Shown here in pieces: positions 18,156 through 26,677 of a stretch of 64,000 nt of DNA. Position 1 is the stretch's first letter; each line of letters starts with the position of its first letter. The stretch lies in the NCBI GenBank assembly GCA_964651785.1, contig CAZYWJ010000006.1:27804-91803 (forward strand), written 5' to 3'. A model generated the notes under the pieces. That model searched no databases, had not been told where the DNA came from, and was given only the letters and a program-made list of their open reading frames with translations. Source of the DNA: JAKVAV01 sp964651785 (GTDB taxonomy: Bacteria > Bacteroidota > Bacteroidia > Flavobacteriales_D > Cryomorphaceae). The translations under genes were made by a program, and so were the position numbers.

Positions 18156-19522
18156 TGCTTGACGAATTTTTCTGAAATCACTTTTTCATTGAGCCGGCCG
18201 CTTACAAAATATACGCCCGCCGGCAGATGGCTCACATCTATTTTGCCTGCAGGCGAAAAACCTTTGTTGACCTTTTGACCGGTAGCACTGAAAATGGAAA
18301 AATGAAGGGGTTCATTCACCCCATCAAAATGAATGAAATTGCGGGAAGGATTTGGGTAAATCTCGAAATCTATTTTCTCCAGACTTCCCGATGAAAGTGG
18401 ATTGGTCAGGTACAGCCACTCAAAAGCATCGGGAAACTCTTGGGCCCAAAACCACTCGCTGTGCTGTCCGTTAGCGACAAACTGAAAATTCAATTCTGCT
18501 TCTTCAAATCCTTCATCCTCCAGTAGAGAAATCATTTCATTTAAGTCGCTTTCCAAACCGGCACTTTCTTGTCCGCCGGCCAAAAAATAAAACTTCATGG
18601 CGGCCACTTTGCCCATTGCCTCGGCAAAATCATAAATGGAATCATTGAACCAAAACGACGGCGAAAACACACCGACTTTCGAAAAGGTATTTTGGTATTT
18701 CATACCGGCGTAGAAGGAAATCAAACCACCCAGCGAACTTCCCATTATACCGGTATGTGCTCTATCGGCAAGAGTTCTGTATTCTTCATCAATGGCAGGC
18801 TTGAGCGTATTCACTATGAAATCCACATATGCTTCTCCGTCTCCACCGCCGTATTCAGGATGCGGATAAGGCGTATATTCATCTATGCGCAAAGCTCCTC
18901 CATTGTCTATCGCGACAATGATAGCGCCGTTGTAACCCTCATTTTCAAACATAGCCATGGCCTCATCTATTTCCCATTCTCCTGCAAAGGACTCCTGATC
19001 GGAAAATAAGTTTTGACCGTCGTGCATATAGAGCACGGGATAATCCAATTCCATCTCATTGTAATTTTCAGGCAACAATACCCTTACTCTCCGAGACCGA
19101 TCGAGCTCGGGCATGTAAAAAGCTTCATCAAAAACTACCAGATTTTCTGGCAAATCGTTTGGCACGAACTCTCCTTCCCAAGACAAGACTTGGATGTAAA
19201 GGGTATCAGCACTGCTGAAGGAAAAACTTCGATTAGGCAGAAAGCCTCCTTCGGCATTTCCTTCCACCGTTTCCCATGAACCTCTTGTAATTTTTCCCTC
19301 GAATGAATCAGCGGTCGATTCGGGGACATCCAAGATCCACTGATCCCCGCTTTCGCTAAACACCCAATCCACACTGCCCGGGTCCCAGCCGTTCGGATCA
19401 CCGGCAAAATGGATTTGATCTTCAGTCGGTGTATTGCTCGGGATTGACGTGATGATAATGGCCCTTTGCCCGAGGGTTGTGATCGTGAAGAACACAAATG
19501 AAATAAGAGTAAAAAGTCTCAT
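18152..19522 (-). CDS. T9SS-secreted esterase D/enterochelin-esterase-like alpha/beta hydrolase with starch-binding-like N-domain
   Basis: Secreted serine hydrolase of 456 residues. Order: signal peptide (to about 18), a CBM20/48-like beta domain (about 20-115, IHFAGDPNGWDPGSVDW), an alpha/beta hydrolase domain of the putative-esterase family (about 125-375) and a T9SS domain (IYPNPSRNFIHF, about 395-456). The nucleophile elbow is GIMGSSLGGLIS; the preceding segment YPVLYMHDGQNLF is the oxyanion-side motif of this family, and a late histidine in NGQHSEW is the likely catalytic base. In this locus it may deacylate decorated alpha-glucan or another bound polysaccharide; the substrate is inferred from context only. 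First gene of a pair with CotH (ATGA overlap). Confidence 0.8.
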   Translation of the reverse strand: MRLFTLISFVFFTITTLGQRAIIITSIPSNTPTEDQIHFAGDPNGWDPGSVDWVFSESGDQWILDVPESTADSFEGKITRGSWETVEGNAEGGFLPNRSFSFSSADTLYIQVLSWEGEFVPNDLPENLVVFDEAFYMPELDRSRRVRVLLPENYNEMELDYPVLYMHDGQNLFSDQESFAGEWEIDEAMAMFENEGYNGAIIVAIDNGGALRIDEYTPYPHPEYGGGDGEAYVDFIVNTLKPAIDEEYRTLADRAHTGIMGSSLGGLISFYAGMKYQNTFSKVGVFSPSFWFNDSIYDFAEAMGKVAAMKFYFLAGGQESAGLESDLNEMISLLEDEGFEEAELNFQFVANGQHSEWFWAQEFPDAFEWLYLTNPLSSGSLEKIDFEIYPNPSRNFIHFDGVNEPLHFSIFSATGQKVNKGFSPAGKIDVSHLPAGVYFVSGRLNEKVISEKFVKQ

Positions 19523-19536
19523 AGAAAAAGATAAAA

Positions 19537-19565
19537 AAGGGCATCCGCTAAATGCGAACGCCCTT
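19537..19565 (-). terminator. Hairpin terminator after the four-module binding protein gene
   Basis: Stem AAGGGC/GCCCTT with an inner CGC/GCG pair, followed on the minus strand by TTTTTTATC. It lies between the stop at 19588 and the esterase start at 19522, so it would separate these transcripts at least partly. Confidence 0.6.
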
Positions 19566-19587
19566 CATTTAACTCAAATAACCAAAA

Positions 19588-21321
19588 TTACTTCACCATC
19601 AATTTGTAAACGGCAGTTTCGCTGCGCTCATTTACCATGTTGAGGAAGTAAAGTCCTGAATTCAAATTAGTCGTGTTGATTTCGTAACGATTGGTGTTGA
19701 TCACCATATTTTCCGAAACGGTTTTTCCCGTAATATCCACGATGTTCATGCGAAGCGTGTGGTTGTTCGGGTTTTCAACTTCGATAAAGCTCACACCATC
19801 AGAAGGGTTGGGGTAGATCGCTACGCGGCCTAATTCGAGGTCAGAGGTGCTTAGAATAGCCTGACAAGTATTATAATAGAACGCAGGCAACACTTCAGGC
19901 TCGCCTGATCGAGTATGAAGTCGGTTAAAACCACCGACCGGATTAGGAACTCCGCAGCCACCTTCAAAAAAATCTCCACTCTCCTCGTTCGCAAATTCAG
20001 GAGCATTCACATCTCCATTAACAAACTTGAACAATACAAATGGCGAACCCGAGATTAATGCGGTTGCTTCGTAAATCCCATCTTCATCTGCGTCCGTCAT
20101 CTCAATCGCTCCACCTTGCCAAGTCGGATCAGTAAAGCTTCCGATGACAAAAACACCTTCCGGTGAAACGCTAATCGTATCTGCATTCATATTCACTCGG
20201 AAAGTAATTTCAGCAGGGTCCGCAACGAGACATTCTGAAGAACATTGGCCGTAACATCCCGTTAATTCAAGCGTTTCACCTTCTACAACTTCAATCGTTC
20301 TATTTCCAATTCCGCCCGCTGCGCATTCGCCTAGTACATCGGGCTCCCAGCCACCCTGACCATTTTGAAATTTAAACTGATATGTTCCAGGGAGTAGATT
20401 TAATGCTGCAGTGTAAGTTCCATCTCCATTGTCCATCATTGCCGTTCCTGTCCAACTGTTGAAATCACCTGCAATATATCCGCCGTTATCAACATCTACA
20501 ATTCCCACATCTTCTCCCATATTTAAGGTCAAATATACATTAGGGTCAGCACAAGGCTCACATGCGCCATAGCAATAAAAAGGTGTTGACACCGTCGTAG
20601 TTTCAACGACAACTACACGGTTGCCCGTACCATTTCCGCATTCTCCGGGAACAGACTCATTCGGACCATCGAAAGTATCACCATTTATAAATTTGTATTC
20701 AAAAGTACCGGGCCCATCCACATATACTACATATGAAAACTCGTTTGGAGAGGCCAAACTAGCTGTGCCGTATGGAGCAGTCCATTCATATTCTGGAGGA
20801 AATAAATTTCCGGCAACATGAATGCCTGCATCACTTATCACTTCATTGGCCATACTGATATTCAGGCGAACTGCGGTCTGTCCTGCCGGGGCTGCACCAC
20901 CATATACCACGGCCGGCAAAACAAAACCATTCGGCAAATTGAGTGGCTCAGCGTGCCAATCGGTTACGGCAAAAAAACGGTTTCCACCAATGGCTATATC
21001 AGTGGGAACCGATTCATCTCCAAAATTATCTCCCGCAGGTGGTCCCCATGCACTTCCGTTGATGAACTTGTACTGATATTCTCCCGTGGGAATATTAACA
21101 GTTAACTCATAAATACCATCAGAATCAAGGTCCGTCATCATATTATCACCTGGTTGCCAATCATCAGTTCCGTTTGCTTCAGATTGCCAGCTACCCGCTA
21201 CATGAACGCCGTTCGGTGATACCGTCTCGCCGTTCATATCCACTTGAAAAGTCACACTCACCTGCGCCATGGAAGCAGTTCCAAAAAGCGCGGCAAGAGC
21301 CATTAAGTAAACTTTTTTCAT
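19588..21321 (-). CDS. T9SS-secreted protein with four tandem starch-binding-like modules, no catalytic domain
   Basis: Protein of 577 residues with a signal peptide (MKKVYLMALAALFGTASMAQ), four similar beta-sandwich modules and a T9SS sorting domain (IYPNPSDGVSFIEV, about 495-577). Each module has the same signature: a strand ending in HVAG/YIAGDF/VIGSF, a tryptophan, an aspartate-rich turn (DLDSDGIYELTVNIPTG, DADEDGIYEATALISG, DNGDGTYTAALNLLPG) and a YKFING/FKFQNG strand, as in CBM20/CBM48-type starch-binding modules. No glycosidase motif is present. It may be a surface alpha-glucan-gathering protein, a T9SS counterpart of SusE/SusF (inference). Cysteine pairs in loops suggest extracellular disulfides. 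Confidence 0.75.
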   Translation of the reverse strand: MKKVYLMALAALFGTASMAQVSVTFQVDMNGETVSPNGVHVAGSWQSEANGTDDWQPGDNMMTDLDSDGIYELTVNIPTGEYQYKFINGSAWGPPAGDNFGDESVPTDIAIGGNRFFAVTDWHAEPLNLPNGFVLPAVVYGGAAPAGQTAVRLNISMANEVISDAGIHVAGNLFPPEYEWTAPYGTASLASPNEFSYVVYVDGPGTFEYKFINGDTFDGPNESVPGECGNGTGNRVVVVETTTVSTPFYCYGACEPCADPNVYLTLNMGEDVGIVDVDNGGYIAGDFNSWTGTAMMDNGDGTYTAALNLLPGTYQFKFQNGQGGWEPDVLGECAAGGIGNRTIEVVEGETLELTGCYGQCSSECLVADPAEITFRVNMNADTISVSPEGVFVIGSFTDPTWQGGAIEMTDADEDGIYEATALISGSPFVLFKFVNGDVNAPEFANEESGDFFEGGCGVPNPVGGFNRLHTRSGEPEVLPAFYYNTCQAILSTSDLELGRVAIYPNPSDGVSFIEVENPNNHTLRMNIVDITGKTVSENMVINTNRYEINTTNLNSGLYFLNMVNERSETAVYKLMVK

Positions 21322-21370
21322 ACTAGTTAATTTAAAAGATTGAATTGAGTTATTGTTCTTTTTACACTAA

Positions 21371-21378
21371 CAAATTTA
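21371..21378 (-). promoter_or_regulatory. Possible -7 element of the four-module protein gene
   Basis: Reads TAAATTTG on the minus strand, matching TAnnTTTG, about 50 nt upstream of the ATG at 21321. No correctly spaced -33 TTG is seen. No GTGT-N7-ACAC palindrome occurs in this divergent region. Confidence 0.35.
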
Positions 21379-21451
21379 GCGTAATTTCGGCAACCTCGAT
21401 AAATCGTAAGCTGATTTTCATCAGGTTTCGACTCTAATTATTGATTTTCAG

Positions 21452-23317
21452 ATGATTAAATATCTCAACATACTTGGATTCACAATATTCATTTCTACTC
21501 AACTCTTTGGAGCTGTAAATAGTTGTGATAGCACGGTTTTCAAAGAAAATGAAGGCTACACCATTGAGCCTCCGCACTGGTGGACGGGCATGCCTAAAGG
21601 CAATCTTGAAATCCTTATTCACAAAAAGCTGATCGGAAAAAATGAGTTTGAACTCAAAACAGCCGAAGAAGGTGTAAGCCTTACAAAAACGGTGACGCTG
21701 CCAAACGAGAACTACGTTATTCTCAACTTGAATATTCGAGAAAATGCCGAGCCACAAACTTTGAAGTTCTCGTCGAAGGGTGAGGCGGGAAAATTTTCAT
21801 TTGAGTACGAGCTGAAAGCCAGAGACAAAACACAACGAGGATTGGATGGTAAAGACTTCATCTACCTGATAACTCCCGACCGTTTTGCCAATGCCAATGA
21901 AAGCAACGACAGCTTTGAGGAGATGACGCAAACGGGGGTTGATCGAAACGAGCCCTACCAACGCCACGGTGGAGACATTCAAGGAATAATCGATCACTTG
22001 GATTATATGGCAGAACTCGGCGTTACGGCTATCTGGCCCAATCCACTTCTGGAAAATAACCAGCCGCATGAGTCGTATCACGGCTATGCCATAACTGATC
22101 ATTATAAAATCGATCCTCGTTTCGGCTCGAACGAGCTTTTTCAAACATTAATGGATTCCCTCGAAGAGCGAAATATGAAAATGGTGATGGATGTGGTCTA
22201 CAATCACATCGGAAACGAGCATCACCTCTACACGGATATTCCCGACAGCTCGTGGTTTCATTTTCACGAGGGGTTTACTCAGACAAACTACCGCGCTCCT
22301 GCGCTAATGGATCCTTATGCATCGAATTATGATCGGGACAAAATGACCGACGGCTGGTTTGACAAACACATGCCCGATCTGAATCAGAAGAACGAACACG
22401 TAGCGGTTTATTTCATTCAACAGACCATTTGGTGGATTGAAGAATTCGGAATTGACGCCTTGCGAATTGACACTTACGCCTACCCCGATCAGGATTTTAT
22501 GCGCACTTGGGGAAAGGCCTTGAAAGAAGCTTATCCCGATCTGTTTCTATTTGCAGAAACATGGGTTCACGGCATTCCGGTGCAAGCTTGGTTTTTGGGC
22601 GATGGTCTTGGACCTGAATCGAATTATCTGGATGGGCTGACCGATTTTCAGCTTCACTATGCCATCAATGATGCGATGCACAACGAGCAAAGTTGGACGG
22701 GCGGAATCGCTAAAGTCTACTACACGATGGCGAAAGACTATGTGTATCAGCACCCCGAAAAGATGGTGACCTTTTTAGATAACCACGACCTCGCCAGATT
22801 TTACGGAGTTATAGGAAAGGACTTCGAAAAATTTAAAATGGGAATCGGAATGTTGATGACGATGCGCGGAATACCTAGTTTATACTACGGCACAGAAATA
22901 TTAATGAGTGAAACCGATGGCCACGGAAAGATTCGCGAAGATTTTCCTGGCGGATGGCCCGCTGACAGCTTAAACAAGTTTTCAGCAGATGGCAGATCAG
23001 ATTTGGAAAATGAAGCCTTCGACTATATTTCAAAACTAGCGCATTTGCGCCGGTCAAACGAAGCTTTGCATTCCGGTAAAACCGTTCAATACGTTCCCGA
23101 AAACGGGCTTTACATCTATTTCCGTTATACGGAAGATCAAACATTTATGGTAGCCGTGAATACTTCGAACAAAGAAGTCACTTCGAAATCTTCTAAATAC
23201 GCTCAATTTTTAGGGGGTAAAAAAGAGTTGAAAAATGCTCTTGACGATGAGGAGAGAACTATTCCTGAAGAGTTCAAGTTTAGTGCAAAGAGCTTTTCGA
23301 TTTATCGGCTTCGGTAA
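21452..23317 (+). CDS. Periplasmic GH13 neopullulanase/cyclomaltodextrinase-like enzyme (SusA-like)
   Basis: Retaining alpha-glucan hydrolase of 621 residues. Signal peptide (to about 20, ending LFGAVNS), a cyclomaltodextrinase N-terminal beta domain (about 25-125), the GH13 barrel (about 130-520) and a C-terminal beta domain. Catalytic residues are intact: D340 (DALRIDTYAYP), E369 (LFAETWVHG), D446 (FLDNHDLARF); region I is DVVYNH. It closely fits the SusA type that trims imported malto-oligosaccharides in the periplasm. It is the only plus-strand enzyme of the locus, divergent from the four-module binding protein. Confidence 0.93.
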   Translation: MIKYLNILGFTIFISTQLFGAVNSCDSTVFKENEGYTIEPPHWWTGMPKGNLEILIHKKLIGKNEFELKTAEEGVSLTKTVTLPNENYVILNLNIRENAEPQTLKFSSKGEAGKFSFEYELKARDKTQRGLDGKDFIYLITPDRFANANESNDSFEEMTQTGVDRNEPYQRHGGDIQGIIDHLDYMAELGVTAIWPNPLLENNQPHESYHGYAITDHYKIDPRFGSNELFQTLMDSLEERNMKMVMDVVYNHIGNEHHLYTDIPDSSWFHFHEGFTQTNYRAPALMDPYASNYDRDKMTDGWFDKHMPDLNQKNEHVAVYFIQQTIWWIEEFGIDALRIDTYAYPDQDFMRTWGKALKEAYPDLFLFAETWVHGIPVQAWFLGDGLGPESNYLDGLTDFQLHYAINDAMHNEQSWTGGIAKVYYTMAKDYVYQHPEKMVTFLDNHDLARFYGVIGKDFEKFKMGIGMLMTMRGIPSLYYGTEILMSETDGHGKIREDFPGGWPADSLNKFSADGRSDLENEAFDYISKLAHLRRSNEALHSGKTVQYVPENGLYIYFRYTEDQTFMVAVNTSNKEVTSKSSKYAQFLGGKKELKNALDDEERTIPEEFKFSAKSFSIYRLR

Positions 23318-23334
23318 TTCCAATTAGCTGAAGG

Positions 23335-23368
23335 TTTTCACGCCAAGTCGCGAAGACGCGAAGGTTCC
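23335..23368 (+). repeat. Dispersed CGCGAAG-rich repeat, copy 1
   Basis: Short noncoding element containing CACGCCAAGTCGCGAAGACGCGAAGG. Two diverged relatives occur at 30587-30633 and 30733-30775. The remainder of the 200-bp convergent interval (to 23517) holds three loose copies of TTTGACCTC/TTTGAACTC and nothing else I recognise. Confidence 0.5.
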
Positions 23369-23517
23369 AAGATTGAAATTAAGATCTTTCAGTAGTCCGT
23401 ATTCAGTAATTGATCATTGAATAGCTTATCACTGAGCACCTATTCTCTGACCTGTGAGATCTGATCTATGTTTTTTGACCTCGGGTCTCTGTACTTTGAA
23501 CTCTTTTCTTTGACCTC

Positions 23518-25041
23518 TCAATAGGTATCCTTAACCAAAAGAGTCAGAAATCCTGCAAATATCATCGTGACCCCGCCCAAGATTAATGCATAGATCGAGT
23601 CGTTGCCGAAGAAATTGCTCAATAAGAATCCCAAAATTCCTGCCGCTACAATTTGAGGAATGACGATAAAGAAATTGAATACTCCCATGTAGTAGCCCAT
23701 TTTATTCGCCGGAAGGGCACCCGCCAACATGGCATAAGGCATACTGAGAATGCTGGCCCAAGCTATACCAACACCCACCATTGATAAGATGAGCATATTG
23801 GGTTCATCGATAAAGAAAATAGAGATTAGTCCCAAACCTCCCGCACAGAGACAAAGTAGATGGGTGATTTTTCGATTGGTAGCCTTGGCCAATACCGGTA
23901 ACAGGAATGCCACCAATGCGGCGACTCCGTTGTATACTGCGAACAATACTCCTACCCAATCTGCTCCGTCATTGTATTCTTTTCTGATTTCGATCAGGCG
24001 CTCTTCCATCTCGGGAGTGATTTGAATATCCAACTCATTTTCCTCATCCAAGAAAAATTTAGCAAAATTCACATTCACGCTGGCCAATCCGGTTCCGCTC
24101 ACTGCGGAGGCGTATTCCTCAAAATCAGCAGTTATCTGATCGGCTTTTTTCGAACCTCGGGCAGCAGGATTTGAGTCAAACACTTCCTTCAATTGCTCAA
24201 TCTCGCCACCTCCTAGATTCATATCGTAAATATGACTTGTGATTCCCGAAGTGGTATAAATCCACATGGCGAATAGTGCAAACCAAGAGAAGAATTGAAC
24301 CAAAGCAAGCTGAACCATCGTTTTCGGCATTCTGAAGATTCCAAAAAAGGAATTTTTCAATCCGGTAAATACTCCTTTGTTTTCCTCCTTTTCTTTAAGA
24401 AAGGCCTCCATATCCTCGGGTGGATATTCTTTGGTGCGAATGACGGTCCAAATTACGGCTCCTAAAAATGCGACCGCACCAATATAGAACGACCACTTAA
24501 CCGAATCAGGAATTTGACCTTCGGGAGCGGTATTGCTCACCCCGAACCAATTGGTAAACATCCATGGGAGCATAGATGCAATAACGGCTCCCGTACCTAT
24601 GAAGAAGCTCTGCATGGCAAAACCCTTGGTTCGTTGCTCATCGGGAAGCATATCGCCGACAAAGGCTCGAAAAGGTTCCATGGAGATATTGATGGAACCA
24701 TCCATTAACCACAAGGTCCCGGCCGCTACCCAAAGTACTGCGCTATTTGGCATGACGATTAAAGCGATGGAGGCGAGGATGGCTCCTGCCAAAAAGAAGG
24801 GTCTTCTCCGTCCCAAGCTATTCCACGTGCGATCGCTATAATAGCCCACTATCGGTTGAACCAAAAGACCGGTAACGGGAGCAGCCAGCCATAAGATCGG
24901 AAGTTCGTCTTTACTCGCTCCAAGCGTTTCAAAGATTCGGCTCACATTGGCATTCTGTAATGCAAAACCGAACTGGATTCCCAAGAATCCGAAACTCATA
25001 TTCCAAATTTGCCAGAAACTCAATTTAGGTTTAACCTGCAT
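23518..25041 (-). CDS. MFS sugar transporter, probable maltose/maltodextrin importer
   Basis: Inner-membrane major facilitator protein of 507 residues with about 12 membrane helices. It resembles the GPH/SLC45-like sugar importers: GFLGIQFGFALQNANVSRIF in helix 1, QPIVGYYSDRTWNSLGRRRP after helix 2, and GNDSIYALILGG near the end. An extended cytoplasmic loop with acidic and helical segments (about 285-370) precedes the last helices. It should carry maltose or short maltodextrins released by the periplasmic amylase to the cytoplasmic GH65 phosphorylase. I place the start at MQVKPKLSFW (25041) because the longer frame to 25146 runs through a terminator. A GTGT-N7-ACAC palindrome lies 40 nt upstream. 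Confidence 0.88.
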   Translation of the reverse strand: MQVKPKLSFWQIWNMSFGFLGIQFGFALQNANVSRIFETLGASKDELPILWLAAPVTGLLVQPIVGYYSDRTWNSLGRRRPFFLAGAILASIALIVMPNSAVLWVAAGTLWLMDGSINISMEPFRAFVGDMLPDEQRTKGFAMQSFFIGTGAVIASMLPWMFTNWFGVSNTAPEGQIPDSVKWSFYIGAVAFLGAVIWTVIRTKEYPPEDMEAFLKEKEENKGVFTGLKNSFFGIFRMPKTMVQLALVQFFSWFALFAMWIYTTSGITSHIYDMNLGGGEIEQLKEVFDSNPAARGSKKADQITADFEEYASAVSGTGLASVNVNFAKFFLDEENELDIQITPEMEERLIEIRKEYNDGADWVGVLFAVYNGVAALVAFLLPVLAKATNRKITHLLCLCAGGLGLISIFFIDEPNMLILSMVGVGIAWASILSMPYAMLAGALPANKMGYYMGVFNFFIVIPQIVAAGILGFLLSNFFGNDSIYALILGGVTMIFAGFLTLLVKDTY

Positions 25042-25078
25042 AGTGCCGAATTTTAACCGGGAAATATAGAAAAAACAT

Positions 25079-25097
25079 TGGTGTCTGATTAACACTA
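25079..25097 (-). promoter_or_regulatory. Candidate operator GTGT-N7-ACAC upstream of the MFS importer
   Basis: Core GTGT-CTGATTA-ACAC at 25081-25095. It ends 12 bp upstream of TATATTTC (minus strand, 25061-25068), one base off the -7 consensus. The arrangement matches that of the susC site. Confidence 0.55.
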
Positions 25098-25102
25098 TAA
25101 AA

Positions 25103-25132
25103 AAAGACGGCACCCTCAAGGATGCCGTCTTT
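25103..25132 (-). terminator. Rho-independent terminator of the T9SS gene at 25153
   Basis: Perfect 10-bp stem AAAGACGGCA/TGCCGTCTTT with a 10-nt loop and, on the minus strand, a run of seven T followed by ATAG. Confidence 0.85.
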
Positions 25133-25152
25133 ATTTCAAATGTCATTTTAGA

Positions 25153-26598
25153 CTATATCTTCAACACTCGGGACATCTGAATTCCGCCTTCGTGGTAAAA
25201 ACGGAATAAATATGATCCTGATGGCAAATCATATAGATCGTAAATGACGGTTTTCTTGTTGTCGAAATCTACTTGATCAATTTGATATCCTTGATTGTTG
25301 TAAACTCTGTAAAATCCGGTTCGAGGAACACTCAAATTAAAAACTGCCCTACCTAAAGTCGGATTTGGATATGCGGCAATTCTGAAAGAGGTTTGAACCT
25401 GCTTATAAATAAGTCCTAAAGCACCTGATATCTCGACATCATCTATTAATAGAAGACTATTTGGCATCGGTTGACCGTCTTCCTTACTGGAATAAAATTC
25501 TATAGACATTTTGGTAGCGGATACAAAATTTTCATCCAAATCTTCAAGAAATGCATATTGTACTTCTTCGTAGGATGAACTAGGTTCCAATTCAATTATT
25601 TTCCCATATACGGGTATCAATGATTCGCCCGACTCCTCATAGAAAGTAATCACGACTTCAGCCAGATCGTTTTCCGCTAAATATTTGTAGTCGAAGCTCA
25701 ACATCGAATGTTCACCATTCAAGTCAATTGTAGGAATTCCGTCAGGAGTTTCAGTCGTTCCCAGCATAGCTTTGGTAGGATTGGTATAGCCGTCAAATTC
25801 TCTCGTGATAAGTCCTAAGGCCAATTCACCTTCCGATGCGTCTTCCGACTTTACGATTGCCGGATTTAGCAAATCTATTTCCACATCAACCTTTACAGGT
25901 ACAAAAACCGCCGGTACTTGTGTCCACGTTTCAAAATCTCCATTTGGAATTTCATCTTGAGAATTCACAAATTTTAAATTGTCAATTTCGATCCATGGAC
26001 CAATTGAAAAATCACTGTCGCTTTGAATTAAATCGGCAGTAGCAAAACCAATAACCACTTCATTGTAGTTAGTTCCTACACTTGTGCCGAAATCAAAGAT
26101 CTCATCTTCCCATTCTTGCTGACCGCTCAAGGGGAAGTAAAAAGTTCCGGTTCCCATTGTTCCCGGCCCGACAGGTATTCCGTCGAGCTTAAATTGTACT
26201 ATTACGAAACCTGACGACTCTCCGGGAAAATCATAGGCCATATCTACCGAAATTCCCGTTACGTTCGGATCGGATGCAGGTACCCCGCCCGGGAAAATGA
26301 GATTCTCTCCGGATGATTCAGGGGTTGAACCCAATAAATAAAAAGCGGGAACCACCTCCTCGCCTGCTAGGATGGTCTCCAGTCTCATGGCCGAACCTTC
26401 TTCATGATCAATCTTGTTTACATTAGTAAGACCGGTTTCCATGAAAATTTCATAGTTGGAGCTCATGGCTGTGAAATCCATGAATGGTTGCTCGAAAAGC
26501 AAGAGCTTGTTCCAATCTTCAAATCCTCCGTTTTCAATCTGAGAAAACGCGGTGGCTCCGAAAATCAGACAAATTGGTAGTAGTAAAGTTTTTTTCAT
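25153..26598 (-). CDS. T9SS-secreted protein with two jelly-roll-like modules, function unknown
   Basis: Protein of 481 residues with a signal peptide (to about FSQ20), two similar modules each opening with a glycine-aspartate motif (NGGFEDWNK at about 23, NGDFETWTQ at about 217) and ending in an ID-N/DD-E segment (IEIDNLKF, LLIDDVEI), then a T9SS sorting domain (AYPNPTLGRAVFNL, about 410-481). The module pattern is that of carbohydrate-binding or PCMD-type jelly rolls in Bacteroidota surface proteins. No catalytic motif was seen. It lies between the MFS importer and pgi within the alpha-glucan locus, so glycan binding is plausible but unproven. Confidence 0.7.
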   Translation of the reverse strand: MKKTLLLPICLIFGATAFSQIENGGFEDWNKLLLFEQPFMDFTAMSSNYEIFMETGLTNVNKIDHEEGSAMRLETILAGEEVVPAFYLLGSTPESSGENLIFPGGVPASDPNVTGISVDMAYDFPGESSGFVIVQFKLDGIPVGPGTMGTGTFYFPLSGQQEWEDEIFDFGTSVGTNYNEVVIGFATADLIQSDSDFSIGPWIEIDNLKFVNSQDEIPNGDFETWTQVPAVFVPVKVDVEIDLLNPAIVKSEDASEGELALGLITREFDGYTNPTKAMLGTTETPDGIPTIDLNGEHSMLSFDYKYLAENDLAEVVITFYEESGESLIPVYGKIIELEPSSSYEEVQYAFLEDLDENFVSATKMSIEFYSSKEDGQPMPNSLLLIDDVEISGALGLIYKQVQTSFRIAAYPNPTLGRAVFNLSVPRTGFYRVYNNQGYQIDQVDFDNKKTVIYDLYDLPSGSYLFRFYHEGGIQMSRVLKI

Positions 26599-26677
26599 AG
26601 TAAAACAAGTTTGTTTAAAAACTGCAACTTGCTTTACGAGTCGAGAATGCTTTGGTTACGAGAATAGCCCAAAGGAA

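Noticed and set aside
23440..23520. TTTGACCTC/TTTGAACTC repeats before the MFS gene end as a regulatory array
   Set aside because: Only three loose copies with uneven spacing, located downstream of two convergent genes; probably low-complexity sequence.
25042..25146. Longer start for the MFS importer
   Set aside because: The extension would translate through a perfect terminator hairpin and the candidate operator, and the shorter start fits the transporter family.
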